A stretch of 64,000 bases of DNA from an uncultured Lachnospiraceae bacterium (lineage in GTDB: Bacteria; Bacillota; Clostridia; Lachnospirales; Lachnospiraceae): NCBI GenBank assembly GCA_910584945.1, contig CAJUDY010000001.1, positions 31,279-95,278 of the forward strand. The letters are read 5' to 3'. This document shows positions 35,678 to 44,527 of this stretch, piece by piece. A program made the position numbers and the translations under genes. Position 1 is the stretch's first letter, and each line of letters starts with the position of its first letter. Under the pieces are notes generated by a model, which was given only the letters and a program-made list of their open reading frames with translations, had not been told where the DNA came from and did not search any database.

Positions 35678-36775
35678 ATGAAGAAGATCATGCTTGTATT
35701 TGGGACCAGGCCGGAGGCCATCAAGATGTGCCCGCTGGTCAATGAATTAAAGAGCAGAAGCAGTGTGAAGACCGTGGTCTGTGTGACCGGACAGCATCGT
35801 CAGATGCTGGATCAGGTGCTGGAGGCATTTTCGGTGACGCCGGATTATGATCTGTCTGTGATGAAAGAACGGCAGACGCTCTTTGACGTGACGACGAATA
35901 TCCTGAACCGCATCAAAGAGGTGCTGGAAAAAGAGCGGCCGGATGTGGTGCTGGTCCACGGGGACACCTCCACCACCTTTGTGACGGCGCTGGCCTGTTT
36001 CTATCTGCAGATTCCCGTGGGCCATGTGGAGGCGGGACTTCGGACCTACAACATTCATTCCCCCTATCCGGAGGAGTTCAACCGGCAGGCGGTCAGCATT
36101 ATTTCTGCTTATAATTTCGCGCCCACCGAGCTGTCCAGGCAGAACCTTCTGCGGGAGGGGAAGGCGGAGGAGACCATCCTGGTGACCGGGAATACGGCCA
36201 TTGACGCCTTAAAGACCACCGTGAGAGAAAACTATACCCATCCGGAACTTCAGTGGGCGGAAGGGAGCCGTCTGATCATGATCACGGCCCATCGCCGGGA
36301 GAACCTGGGAGAGCCCATGAAACATATGTTTCGGGCCATCCGCCGGGTGTGCGACGAACACCCGGACATCAAGGCCATCTATCCCATCCATATGAATCCG
36401 GCGGTTCGGGAGACGGCGGATGAGATTCTGGGCGGGGATGAGCGGATTCGGATTATCGAACCGCTGGATGTGCTGGACTTTCATAATTTTCTGGCCAGAA
36501 GCTATCTGATCCTGACGGACAGCGGCGGGATTCAGGAGGAAGCGCCGTCCCTTGGGAAGCCGGTGTTGGTGATGCGGGATACCACGGAGCGTCCGGAAGG
36601 CATCAAGGCGGGGACCTTGAAGCTGGTGGGAACCGAGGAAGCGGTGATCTACGAAAACTTTAAATTGCTCTTGGAAAATCCGGAGGAATATCAGAAAATG
36701 AGCATGGCCAGCAACCCTTACGGGGACGGATTTGCCAGTAAGCGAATCGCGGATTTTCTGGAAGGAAAAGCATGA
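35678..36775 (+). CDS. wecB: UDP-N-acetylglucosamine 2-epimerase (WecB/WbpI family)
   Basis: 365 residues, the family's usual length, GT-B-like fold. Signatures: 'MLVFGTRPEAIKMCPLV' at the N-terminus, 'VHGDTSTTFVTALA', 'HVEAGLRTYNIHSPYPEEFN' and 'TDSGGIQEEAPSLGKPVL'. The family inverts C2 of UDP-GlcNAc derivatives. Two jobs are possible: WbpI-like epimerisation of the diacylated diamino uronic acid made by the adjacent pathway, or WecB-like supply of UDP-ManNAc for the dehydrogenase at 48991. Position favours the first; it is the only such epimerase in the window, so the second is not excluded. Its stop overlaps the next start (ATGA). Confidence 0.94.
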   Translation: MKKIMLVFGTRPEAIKMCPLVNELKSRSSVKTVVCVTGQHRQMLDQVLEAFSVTPDYDLSVMKERQTLFDVTTNILNRIKEVLEKERPDVVLVHGDTSTTFVTALACFYLQIPVGHVEAGLRTYNIHSPYPEEFNRQAVSIISAYNFAPTELSRQNLLREGKAEETILVTGNTAIDALKTTVRENYTHPELQWAEGSRLIMITAHRRENLGEPMKHMFRAIRRVCDEHPDIKAIYPIHMNPAVRETADEILGGDERIRIIEPLDVLDFHNFLARSYLILTDSGGIQEEAPSLGKPVLVMRDTTERPEGIKAGTLKLVGTEEAVIYENFKLLLENPEEYQKMSMASNPYGDGFASKRIADFLEGKA

Positions 36776-37959
36776 ATCTGTATTTGATTGTATTTCTTCT
36801 GCTGGCGGCGGGCGTGCTGGCAGAGTGGAGGCGCCCGGAATGGGAGCGGTGGCTGTATCCGCTCTTCTGGGGGCTTTTGACGGCTCTTTTGATGTTCCGG
36901 TTCGGACAGGGCACGGATTATGTGACCTATCACGCCACCTATCTGACGATTCCCCTTCAGGTGGACTGGTCCGCGGGCTATATCTGCGGCTATTATCCGG
37001 AGATTGGCTGGCGTCTCTTATGCGCAGCCTTTAAGCTTGCAGGCGTGCCCTTCTGGGGTTTTTCCATGGTGCTGGGAGCGGCGGATATGCTGCTGCTTCA
37101 CCGCTTTTTGAAAAAATATGTGCCCATGAAAGTGGCGGGGCTGTTTTTTTCTTTTCCGGTTCTCTATGTGGTCTATCTGGTGTCCGGACTACGGCAGGGA
37201 TTGGCGATCTGCATTTTTCTTGGGGTTGCGCTGCCCTTTTATCTGGATAGGCGTTTGCTTCCCTATGTGGTGAGCGTGCTTTTTGCGGCCTCCTTCCACA
37301 AAGTAGGCTACGCCTGGCTGGTGCTGGTGGCGGTGGGCTATCTGCCAGTGGAGCTGATGCTGGCGGGCGTGGGTCTGGCGGCGGCGGGAGGGCTGCTTCT
37401 GCATGTGGACGCGACAAAACAGATCTTGATCAATCTGATGCCGGTCTATCATCTGAAACAGTTCCTTTTGGAGGGAAACGTCAGCCTGTTCGCTGTAGGG
37501 GAGCGTCTGGTCAGCTTCGGAGTCATCGGGATCTTATATATGCAAAAAGAAAAGCGGGAAGAGGACCGGCCCCGGGAGCAGATTCTGAAAGCCTATCTGT
37601 GCGGCGTTTGTTTTTATATGCTGATGTGCGGGAACGCCTACTATGCCAGCCGGTATGCGGTGATTTTCAAAGTGCTGGAATGTGTGCTGATCGTCTGGCT
37701 GACGGAAGAGCGGGAGAAGCTCACGAAGCTGGCGGCCCTGTTCTTTTTTTGCCTGACCCTTCTGATGGGGGTGAAAAACCTCCAGGCGGCGGCGAAAGAG
37801 GGCAATTACTTGAAGCAGGAAGTGAATGTGTTCACCTACCCGTATATCTCCGTCTTCCATATGGATAAAATCAATGACTACTATGACTACACGAAACGGC
37901 TGAACGGCAAATATGAGATTCTTATGGAAGATCAGATACCACAGATGACGGAAGAGTAG
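36772..37959 (+). CDS. EpsG-like polysaccharide polymerase candidate
   Basis: 395 residues with about ten membrane segments. The N-terminal region 'RFGQGTDYVTYHATYL' followed by 'YPEIGWRLLCAAFKLAG' is the recognisable EpsG-type signature, and 'LVSGLRQGLAICIFLGVA' follows. EpsG-family proteins act as Wzy-like polymerases in Firmicutes exopolysaccharide clusters. It is translationally coupled to the epimerase gene. With the polymerase candidate at 9022, the locus has two polymerase-type proteins to match its two flippases. Confidence 0.85.
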   Translation: MNLYLIVFLLLAAGVLAEWRRPEWERWLYPLFWGLLTALLMFRFGQGTDYVTYHATYLTIPLQVDWSAGYICGYYPEIGWRLLCAAFKLAGVPFWGFSMVLGAADMLLLHRFLKKYVPMKVAGLFFSFPVLYVVYLVSGLRQGLAICIFLGVALPFYLDRRLLPYVVSVLFAASFHKVGYAWLVLVAVGYLPVELMLAGVGLAAAGGLLLHVDATKQILINLMPVYHLKQFLLEGNVSLFAVGERLVSFGVIGILYMQKEKREEDRPREQILKAYLCGVCFYMLMCGNAYYASRYAVIFKVLECVLIVWLTEEREKLTKLAALFFFCLTLLMGVKNLQAAAKEGNYLKQEVNVFTYPYISVFHMDKINDYYDYTKRLNGKYEILMEDQIPQMTEE

Positions 37960-37976
37960 AAGGATTAGGTATAGGT

Positions 37977-39011
37977 ATGCGTCTGGAAATTCTGGTGACA
38001 ATGACAATATTTTTCGGCGGTTCCCTCCTGACCGGGTATGGAGTCCGCCGGCTGCTTCGATTCCGACAAGAAGAGGGAATGCTGTTCTCCGTCGTGTCCG
38101 GGGTGATGGCCTGGTGGGCGCTGATGGAAGCGGTGCTGGTTCCCATGACCATGAAGCATGCGGCGTTCCAGACATTTTCCCGGGTGTACAGCGGACTGGT
38201 TCTGCTGTCTGCGGCATTTGGGCTCTGTTGCTATCGGGAGATCCTGCGAGACGTCCGGAAGTTCTTCGGAGAGGCCAGGCAGTACCTGACCCTGGGACAT
38301 CTGGCGGCTCTGGCCCTGATGCTCTGGCAGCTCTATTTCCTCCATCACCATATGTATCTGGAGTGGGACGATACTTATTATGTCAACCTGGCCAACGAGG
38401 CGGTCAGGTCCAACCAGATCTACTGGGTCTATCCGGAGACCGGGTCCTTTGGGGATTTTGACAAGCGGTATGTGCTGTCTCTCTGGCCGGTCTTTTATGC
38501 GTGGCTGTCCGGATTTACCGGCGTGGTTCCCACGATTATGGCCCACACGATTCTGCCCTGGGTGATGATTCCCCTGGCCTATATGGTGTACGAACTGATC
38601 GGCAGACAGTTATTTGAAGAGGACCGTCAGCTGCAGGGCATGTTTCTGGCGCTGGCGGTGATGATGCATCTTTTTATGAGCGGGGAGCATACGGCAGGAC
38701 TGACTTTTTTAAGCATTACGCCCTGGGTCGGGAAGGGCGTGCTGGCCACCGTACTGATTCCCATGCTGTTTTACGGTGTCCTGCGGGCGGTAAAGAGCGA
38801 GACATGCCAGGAATGGATTCTGCTTGGAATTACCTGCCTGGCCGGGTGTCTCTTGTCCTCCATGGGGATTATGCTGACGCCGGTGTTTGTGGGAGTAGCT
38901 GTTTTTCTGACAGCGGTGCAGAAAAAGAGCGTGAAATGTCTGCTTGGAGGGATCGGCGCCTGCGCGCCGTGCCTGGTGCTGGGCGTTTACTATATCTACC
39001 TAACGCATTGA
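37977..39011 (+). CDS. DUF6077-like membrane protein, N-terminal part (possibly split by frameshift)
   Basis: 344 residues with about nine hydrophobic segments; 'HHMYLEWDDTYYVNLANEA' (about 122) and 'LSLWPVFYAWLSGFTG' are notable extracytoplasmic stretches with acidic residues, as in GT-C-like transferases. I associate it, with moderate certainty, with the DUF6077 family, whose members I recall as about 600 residues. It stops at 39011 right after 'VYYIYLTH', and the next ORF continues with membrane segments in another frame. Dropping one base near 39009 would fuse the two into one protein of about 610 residues. Confidence 0.7.
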   Translation: MRLEILVTMTIFFGGSLLTGYGVRRLLRFRQEEGMLFSVVSGVMAWWALMEAVLVPMTMKHAAFQTFSRVYSGLVLLSAAFGLCCYREILRDVRKFFGEARQYLTLGHLAALALMLWQLYFLHHHMYLEWDDTYYVNLANEAVRSNQIYWVYPETGSFGDFDKRYVLSLWPVFYAWLSGFTGVVPTIMAHTILPWVMIPLAYMVYELIGRQLFEEDRQLQGMFLALAVMMHLFMSGEHTAGLTFLSITPWVGKGVLATVLIPMLFYGVLRAVKSETCQEWILLGITCLAGCLLSSMGIMLTPVFVGVAVFLTAVQKKSVKCLLGGIGACAPCLVLGVYYIYLTH

Positions 39012-39021
39012 GAGAGGGAAT

Positions 39022-39819
39022 ATGCAGGAATTTTTTGAGATTGCGAAGACGGATTTTCTGGCGACCTTTGAGGGCGCGTGGATCTTCTGGCTGCTGCTTT
39101 GCGGCGTTGTGTGGATTCTGGTAAAAGAAAAGGACCAGACCAGAAAGCTTCTGACAGGAGTCCTTCCGGCGGTGTTTTTATTCTTGTACTGGTGCCCGGT
39201 CAGCGGGATTCTGTTTATGAAAGTTCTGGGGGAGAATGTGTATTGGCGGATTCTGTGGCTGATTCTGCTGGCGGTGACGATCCCTTATGCCATGTGTCTG
39301 GCCCTTGGGGAACTTCAAGGTGTGAAGCGGCAGGGGGCGTTTCTTCTGTGCCTTGGAATCCTGGCTGTGGGCGGAAAAAAAGTATTGTCTGAGGAATGGT
39401 TTGAACCGTCCACCAATGTATACAAGCTGCCCCAGAATGTGATCGAGGTCTGCGAACTGCTTCCAAGTAATGTCCATGTGATGGTTTCGAACCGTTTGAT
39501 GCCCTATATTCGTCAGTGCGATCCGACGATTACGTCGGAGTTTGGCAGAAATTCTCTGGCTTATAATGGAAAGGAAGACTCTGAGGAAGAAGGGGAAAAA
39601 CTTTATCTGGAAGCACAGAAAGAAGAGATTGATCTGGCTGTGTTGGGAGTATTGGCAAGGAAAGAGGGCTGTACGTTCCTGGTGTTCTCGAATAACCGCA
39701 CCTATCTCGGAGACTGGGCGGATTACGGTTATCGGGAGTACGGCAGGACCGATGAATTTGTCATCTATGTGGATGAAGATTACAAGGAAGGACAGGATAC
39801 GAGAAAATGGATCGAGTAA
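39022..39819 (+). CDS. DUF6077-like membrane protein, C-terminal part (possibly split)
   Basis: 265 residues. Three or four membrane helices (about 18-120) with 'MKVLGENVYWRILWLILLAV', then a soluble C-terminal domain (about 125-265) with 'NVHVMVSNRLMPYIRQCDP' and 'CTFLVFSNNRTYLGDW'. The ATG at 39022 has gaggg only 3 bases upstream, poor spacing for a true start. Read in frame 5' of the ATG, the residues RIERGN connect smoothly to the end of the previous ORF if one base is removed. Either this is a genuine second subunit or the 3' half of a frameshifted gene. Confidence 0.6.
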   Translation: MQEFFEIAKTDFLATFEGAWIFWLLLCGVVWILVKEKDQTRKLLTGVLPAVFLFLYWCPVSGILFMKVLGENVYWRILWLILLAVTIPYAMCLALGELQGVKRQGAFLLCLGILAVGGKKVLSEEWFEPSTNVYKLPQNVIEVCELLPSNVHVMVSNRLMPYIRQCDPTITSEFGRNSLAYNGKEDSEEEGEKLYLEAQKEEIDLAVLGVLARKEGCTFLVFSNNRTYLGDWADYGYREYGRTDEFVIYVDEDYKEGQDTRKWIE

Positions 39820-41012
39820 AACCGTTAAAACCTTTTGTGAAAATTTATTTTTTGCTGATTGCTGTTTTCTTTCTCTCCATGGTTTTGGTCTACTGTATTC
39901 CTGCGTCCTGGATTCAGGGGAATGTGGAAGCTTCCCTGGAGGTGATGGAGAATGAGGGAGAGCGGCCGCTGTATGCCTTCTACCGCCACAGCGCCATCGT
40001 GGACAATCATACGGACATGCTGATGTACGAAAGCCTTCTGCCCAGCGATCAATATAATCTGGTGCAGGCTTCCGTCAGCATCAATCATTATCCGAGATAC
40101 TGGCATGGCTATCAGGTGGTCTTAAGGCCCTTAAGCATACTCTTTCAGGTACAGGAAGTGCGCTATCTGGGGATGCTGACTTTTTATCTCCTGTTTTTCT
40201 GGAGCGCGTATCTGGTGGCAAAAAAGACCGGTGTTCCATGCGCCATGCTGTATGTGCTGACCATCGCCAGCGGGTATCTGGGAGTGGTCGCCACCTGTTT
40301 TCAGTACCTGACTTCCTTCTATGTACTGTTTGCGGCATTGATCGTGCTGCTTCGGCGGTACGGGGAAGTTCCCGACATGAATGTTGCGCTGTTCTTTTTC
40401 GTGGTGGGAATGGCGGAAAATTTCTTTGATTTCCTTACTTACCCCATTATTACCCTCGGAATCCCGCTGATCGTGCTTTTGTGGATTCGGGCGAGAGAAG
40501 AAGGGGCGGATGTCGCGGACAATCTGAAGCTGACGGTTCAGACTTCCGCGTCCTGGGGATTTGGCTACGCTCTGACCTGGGTGGCAAAGTGGATACTGGC
40601 GGCGGGGATTCTCGGCGTGCGTTATTTCTGGAGAAGTCTTTCGACTGCCAAATACCGGATGCTGGGCAACGAGGAGGAGCCCATCGACCGGATCGGCACC
40701 ATCCGGAAGAACCTGAAAGCCTGGATGAATGTACAGGATGAGGGGCTGATTACCTGGAGTAAGGTGGCGCTGCTGATTCTGGTGATCGCGGTGATTCTGG
40801 TGATAGTGAAAAAACTGATGGACAAGAGAACCGTCTGCGCCTGCCTTCCCATGCTTCTGGTGGCGTCCTACCCCTATCTGTGGTTCCTGGTGCTGTCCAA
40901 TCATTCTCAGATTCATTTCTGGTATACGTACCGGGCGCAGCTGGTGGCGCTTTTTGGGATTCTGATGTTTTTGGCAGGCATTTTGAAGAAGAAAGAAAGG
41001 GAAAGAACATGA
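39807..41012 (+). CDS. Multi-pass membrane protein of unknown function
   Basis: 401 residues with about nine membrane helices. Between the first helix and the rest lies an extracytoplasmic loop (about 35-105) rich in Tyr/His and acidic residues ('SAIVDNHTDMLMYESLLPSD', 'SINHYPRYWHGYQVVLRP'), a topology like GT-C or oligosaccharyltransferase-type enzymes. It overlaps the preceding ORF by 13 bases and the next by 4 (ATGA), so it belongs to the same translational unit. I do not recognise a named family. A membrane glycosyltransferase using a polyprenyl-phosphate sugar is a guess supported only by topology and context. Confidence 0.75.
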   Translation: MDRVKPLKPFVKIYFLLIAVFFLSMVLVYCIPASWIQGNVEASLEVMENEGERPLYAFYRHSAIVDNHTDMLMYESLLPSDQYNLVQASVSINHYPRYWHGYQVVLRPLSILFQVQEVRYLGMLTFYLLFFWSAYLVAKKTGVPCAMLYVLTIASGYLGVVATCFQYLTSFYVLFAALIVLLRRYGEVPDMNVALFFFVVGMAENFFDFLTYPIITLGIPLIVLLWIRAREEGADVADNLKLTVQTSASWGFGYALTWVAKWILAAGILGVRYFWRSLSTAKYRMLGNEEEPIDRIGTIRKNLKAWMNVQDEGLITWSKVALLILVIAVILVIVKKLMDKRTVCACLPMLLVASYPYLWFLVLSNHSQIHFWYTYRAQLVALFGILMFLAGILKKKERERT

Positions 41013-42571
41013 AGAAAAAAGTAGTGATCATAGGTGCCGGCCCGGCAGGTCTGACTGCCGCATATGAGTTAAGAAAACGGGCGCCAAAGGAGTACGAGGT
41101 GCTGGTTCTGGAGGAAAGCGGTGAGATTGGCGGAATCTCCCGGACCGTCCGGTACAAGAAGAACCGCATGGACATCGGAGGACACCGGTTCTTTTCCAAG
41201 GATCAGCGGGTGATGGACTGGTGGAAAAACCGGATGCCCATGCAGGGGGCTCCCTCCTATGACGATAAAAAGCTGCACCGGGTCAAGCCTCTGGAAAAAG
41301 GCGGTCCGGACCCAGAGAAAGAAGACCGGGTGATGCTGGTCCGCCAAAGAGTGTCCCGCATCTATTATAAAAAGAAATTCTTTGATTATCCGGTCAGCAT
41401 GAAGCCCCAGACGTTTATCAACATGGGGCTTACGCAGACCATCAAAGCCGGATGCAGCTACCTGCTCTCCTGCGTGCACAAGAGAAAAGAGGATTCCCTG
41501 GAGAATTTTTATGTCAATCGCTTTGGGAAAGTGCTCTACGGGATGTTTTTTGAAGGCTATACGGAGAAGCTGTGGGGGCGTCATCCCAGAGAGATCGATC
41601 CCAGCTGGGGCGCGCAGCGGGTGAAAGGACTTTCCATCTTTGCCATTGTAAAAGATATGTTCTCCAAGCTGGCGCCGGGGAGAGACAGACGGAACGTGGA
41701 GACCTCTTTGATTGAAGAATTCATCTATCCGAAGTACGGCCCGGGACAGCTGTGGGAGATCACCGCCCAGGAGATCGAAGCCATGGGAGGAGAGATTCGG
41801 AAAAATAGCAAAGTGACCGGAATCCGAACCAGAGAGGGGGCGGTCACGGCGGTTCAGGTACAGAGCGTGGACGGCAGCGTGGAAGAAGTGGAAGGAGACT
41901 TGTTCCTTTCCTCCATGCCCTTGAAAGATCTGGTGGAAGGTATGGGTGATTCGGCGCCGGAGAAGATCCGCACCATTGCGTCCGGCCTGCCTTACCGGGA
42001 TTTTGTGACGGTCGGCCTGCTGGTTGACCGGCTGAATATGAAAAATCTGACAAAGATCAGGACTCTGAACGATATCGTACCGGACTGCTGGATTTATGTA
42101 CAGGATACGGGTGTGAAGCTGGGCAGAATTCAGATCTTTAACAACTGGTCGCCCTACCTTGTGGAGGATGTGGACTCGAAGGTGTGGATTGGACTGGAAT
42201 ATTTCTGCAACGAGAATGATTCCTTCTGGAATCTGTCCGACAGCAAATGCATCCGCCTGGCCACGGAAGAATTGATCAAGATGGGAGTCATCAACCGCAA
42301 GGAAGATGTGCTGGACGCCCATCGGGAAAAGGTGAAAAAGGCTTATCCGGCGTATTTTGACACTTACAGCGAGATCGACCAGGTGATCGATTACCTGAAT
42401 CAGTATGAAAACCTCTACTGTGTGGGAAGAAACGGCCAGCACCGCTACAATAATATGGACCACTCCATGGCGACGGCTTTTGAGGCGGTGGACAATATTT
42501 TAACCGGGAAAACCGGTAAAGAAAATGTGTGGAATGTGAATACGGAAAAAGAGTATCATGAGACAAAGTGA
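41009..42571 (+). CDS. FAD-dependent oxidoreductase related to UDP-galactopyranose mutase
   Basis: ATG 41009 overlaps the previous stop; the frame extending back to 40880 lies in that gene and is rejected. 520 residues. FAD-binding 'VVIIGAGPAGLTAAYEL' starts at residue 5, 'EIGGISRTV' and 'DIGGHRFFSKD' follow, with 'FFEGYTEKLWGRHPREIDPS' about residue 190, all typical of the amine-oxidase/UGM-like group found in glycan clusters. True UDP-galactopyranose mutases are about 370-390 residues, so this longer form may act on another sugar nucleotide or a lipid-linked sugar. It is the last gene of the + strand operon before the structured RNA and terminator. Confidence 0.88.
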   Translation: MKKKVVIIGAGPAGLTAAYELRKRAPKEYEVLVLEESGEIGGISRTVRYKKNRMDIGGHRFFSKDQRVMDWWKNRMPMQGAPSYDDKKLHRVKPLEKGGPDPEKEDRVMLVRQRVSRIYYKKKFFDYPVSMKPQTFINMGLTQTIKAGCSYLLSCVHKRKEDSLENFYVNRFGKVLYGMFFEGYTEKLWGRHPREIDPSWGAQRVKGLSIFAIVKDMFSKLAPGRDRRNVETSLIEEFIYPKYGPGQLWEITAQEIEAMGGEIRKNSKVTGIRTREGAVTAVQVQSVDGSVEEVEGDLFLSSMPLKDLVEGMGDSAPEKIRTIASGLPYRDFVTVGLLVDRLNMKNLTKIRTLNDIVPDCWIYVQDTGVKLGRIQIFNNWSPYLVEDVDSKVWIGLEYFCNENDSFWNLSDSKCIRLATEELIKMGVINRKEDVLDAHREKVKKAYPAYFDTYSEIDQVIDYLNQYENLYCVGRNGQHRYNNMDHSMATAFEAVDNILTGKTGKENVWNVNTEKEYHETK

Positions 42572-42581
42572 CAGCCGGACG

Positions 42582-42718
42582 CCTGCGATGGGCAGATCAT
42601 CCTTCAAGACCCCGCTTGCGCTTAGGGAGGGGACACAGCGGTACTAGGGTGCGAAAAGACCGCACCCAAGGACCGGTGCCCCTCGATGGGTCTTTCAGGA
42701 AAATCTGCCCATCACAGG
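42582..42718 (+). ncRNA. Candidate structured RNA between convergent genes
   Basis: 137 nt that fold almost completely. P1: 42582-42597 with 42703-42718 (16 bp, one mismatch). P2: 42600-42612 with 42688-42700 (TCCT..AAGACCC with GGGTCTT..AGGA around a 2x2 loop). P3: 42628-42642 with 42672-42683 (GGGG, CAC, CGGT against ACCG, GTG, CCCC with small bulges). P4: 42647-42653 with 42661-42667 (GGGTGCG/CGCACCC). A terminator follows at 42728-42758. It could be a small RNA, a 3'-UTR element of the operon, or an elaborate terminator; no known class is recognised and the strand is inferred from the T-run. Confidence 0.5.
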
Positions 42719-42727
42719 CTGACGACG

Positions 42728-42758
42728 AAAACCGTCTGCTTAGCGCAGGCGGTTTTTT
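42728..42758 (+). terminator. Intrinsic terminator closing the main glycan operon
   Basis: AAAACCGTCTGC (42728-42739) pairs with GCAGGCGGTTTT (42745-42756), one G-T pair, followed by TT to 42758. The stem contains the stop codon and last codons of the minus-strand gene ending at 42740, so it may also limit convergent read-through. Confidence 0.85.
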
Positions 42759-43528
42759 CGTACCAGGTCGATGAGCCTCTGGCCGAACAGGCTTTTGAGG
42801 CTTTGTTTGAGAGAAAAGCGAATTTCCCGAAGGAGCCAGGAGGGTGTGATGTGAAAGATCCCCAGCTCCTTTTGCATGCGGCGTTGCTCCCGGTGGGAGA
42901 GGAGCTTATTCCGGTCCGAGCAGCCTTCGATCTCGTAGATGGAGATAGGAAAAGGCAGGCGGGCAAAGGAAACCTTCTGCAGATACATGGACAGAAAAAA
43001 GTGATGATCGGCGCAGATCCTGTAGCTGACGTCATAGGGCTGTTCCGACAAAAGCTCGCGTCTGACAAAGGCAGACTGGTGACAGAAGGCCATCTCGTAG
43101 GAGAGATGGGAGAGGGGCAGCGCCGGGTAAAGCTTTTGCTTCCCCTGATAGATGCAGATGGTATCGCCGTAGAGGATTTTCGCATCCGGGGTTTTCTCGA
43201 AGGCTCGGGCAAGAACCTGAGGGTCTGCCAGCAGATCTCCCGCGTTTAGAAATAAAAGCCACTCTCCGACCGCCATGCGGACGCCCTTGTTCATGGCGTC
43301 GTAGATTCCCTGGTCCGGTTCTGACCGGCAGCGAAACGAAATGCCCTTTTCGGAAAACGAAGGGGCAAAGGATTCTAAAAGCTCGACCGTGCCGTCCTCG
43401 GAACCTCCGTCGATGACCAGATATTCAAAATCGCTCCAGGTCTGGGTCATCACATTGTTCAGGGTGGCCAGGACCTGGTCTCTGGCATGAAAACATACGG
43501 TAATGATCGATAAGACTGGCGCTGTCAT
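42740..43528 (-). CDS. Family 2 glycosyltransferase
   Basis: The start at 43528 overlaps the stop of the upstream minus-strand gene (ATGA); the open frame continuing to 44053 lies inside that gene and is rejected. 262 residues. GT-A motifs: 'PVLSIITVCFHARDQVL', 'LVIDGGSEDGTVEL', 'SEPDQGIYDAMNKGV' and 'LFLNAGDLL', a pattern of WcaA/PssE-like GT2 enzymes that use UDP-sugars. The C-terminal tail is basic and helical. It is transcribed against the main operon from the consensus promoter at 44528-44556, together with the GtrB-like gene. It may add a side residue. Confidence 0.9.
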   Translation of the reverse strand: MTAPVLSIITVCFHARDQVLATLNNVMTQTWSDFEYLVIDGGSEDGTVELLESFAPSFSEKGISFRCRSEPDQGIYDAMNKGVRMAVGEWLLFLNAGDLLADPQVLARAFEKTPDAKILYGDTICIYQGKQKLYPALPLSHLSYEMAFCHQSAFVRRELLSEQPYDVSYRICADHHFFLSMYLQKVSFARLPFPISIYEIEGCSDRNKLLSHREQRRMQKELGIFHITPSWLLREIRFSLKQSLKSLFGQRLIDLVRKNRLR

Positions 43529-44481
43529 TCTTCTTCCCCCTGTTTTTGTTCCAGATTCCAGGTATCCCGCACGACATACTGGGGGCTGTTGTTGAGGCAG
43601 ATGTAGATCCGTCCGATATACTCCCCGCAGATGCCCAGCATCACCATAATCATGCCGCCGATGAACAGGATGGCCGCCATGAGCGAACTGTAGCCCTCCT
43701 GGATGGCGGAGGGTTCCAGAAGCTTCCAGAGGATGATATAGATTCCCCGGATAAATCCAACCGCCGAAGTGAAACATCCCACAAACGTCGCGATCCGGAG
43801 GGGCTTGATGGAGAAGGCGGTAAAGGCGTTGGAAAACAGGGACAAAAGCTTGATAAAGGTGTAAGAAGAGGAACCGCTCAGACGATTCCGGTCTTCCATG
43901 GGAATATTGGCGATCTTCTGGGTAGACCGAAGAAGCAGGCCGTCGATGAACGGATAAGGATTCTGATACCGCAGAATCTCTTTGGCGATAAAAGCTTTGA
44001 AGGCGATAAAATTCGTCATCCGCAGCTCTTTTGGCTTGCCTAAAAACGAACACATCATGGCGTTCGTAAGCCGACTTCCCATTACCCGGAAAAAAGATTC
44101 CTTGCGCTTGTCAAAATCATACTGGGCAAAGGAGACATCGTAATCTTTTTGCAGAGGCTCTAAAAGATCCCACAGCCGGTCCATGGGGCACTGGCCGTCG
44201 TCGTCCAGAAAGACGATCCATTCCCCCGCAGCGTAGGAAAGCCCCGCCATCATGGCTGCGTGCTGCCCGAAATTTTTCGCCAGATCTACAATTTTTAAAA
44301 AGGAATGGGAGGCGGCATACTGGTGAAGAACCGAGAGCACCCGGTCCGGGGACTGGTCGTTCACTGTGATGACCTCGTAGGTGTATTCCGGCCGTTCCGT
44401 CATTTTAGCTTTGATTTCTTCCAGAACCGGAAGAATGGTGTGCTCGCTTCGATAGCATGGAATTACAAAACTAAGCTGCAT
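43525..44481 (-). CDS. GtrB/ArnC-like polyprenyl-phosphate glycosyltransferase (GT2, two TM)
   Basis: 318 residues. Cytosolic GT-A domain: 'LSFVIPCYRSEHTILPVLEE', 'VNDQSPD', 'NFGQHAAMMAGL' and 'VFLDDDGQCPMD' (about 92), then two C-terminal membrane helices (about 225-250 and 260-285). This is the architecture of GtrB and ArnC, which move a sugar from a nucleotide to undecaprenyl phosphate, feeding extracytoplasmic GT-C enzymes. The DUF6020-like and other GT-C-like membrane proteins in the window are natural users of such a donor. A ggaagga site precedes the start. Confidence 0.9.
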   Translation of the reverse strand: MQLSFVIPCYRSEHTILPVLEEIKAKMTERPEYTYEVITVNDQSPDRVLSVLHQYAASHSFLKIVDLAKNFGQHAAMMAGLSYAAGEWIVFLDDDGQCPMDRLWDLLEPLQKDYDVSFAQYDFDKRKESFFRVMGSRLTNAMMCSFLGKPKELRMTNFIAFKAFIAKEILRYQNPYPFIDGLLLRSTQKIANIPMEDRNRLSGSSSYTFIKLLSLFSNAFTAFSIKPLRIATFVGCFTSAVGFIRGIYIILWKLLEPSAIQEGYSSLMAAILFIGGMIMVMLGICGEYIGRIYICLNNSPQYVVRDTWNLEQKQGEEE

Positions 44482-44527
44482 AGTTCACAGGATTCCTTCC
44501 TTATTACATATCATACCAAATAAGGCT

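Noticed and set aside
41069..42463. 464-codon minus-strand frame opposite the UGM-like oxidoreductase
   Set aside because: Antisense shadow of a well-supported gene; low-complexity His/Leu/Arg translation without motifs.
42545..42760. Signal recognition particle RNA, 6S RNA or tmRNA at the structured region
   Set aside because: The SRP apical GGAAG...GCAG signature and the tmRNA tag and tRNA-like ends are absent, and the 6S-type open central bubble is not evident.
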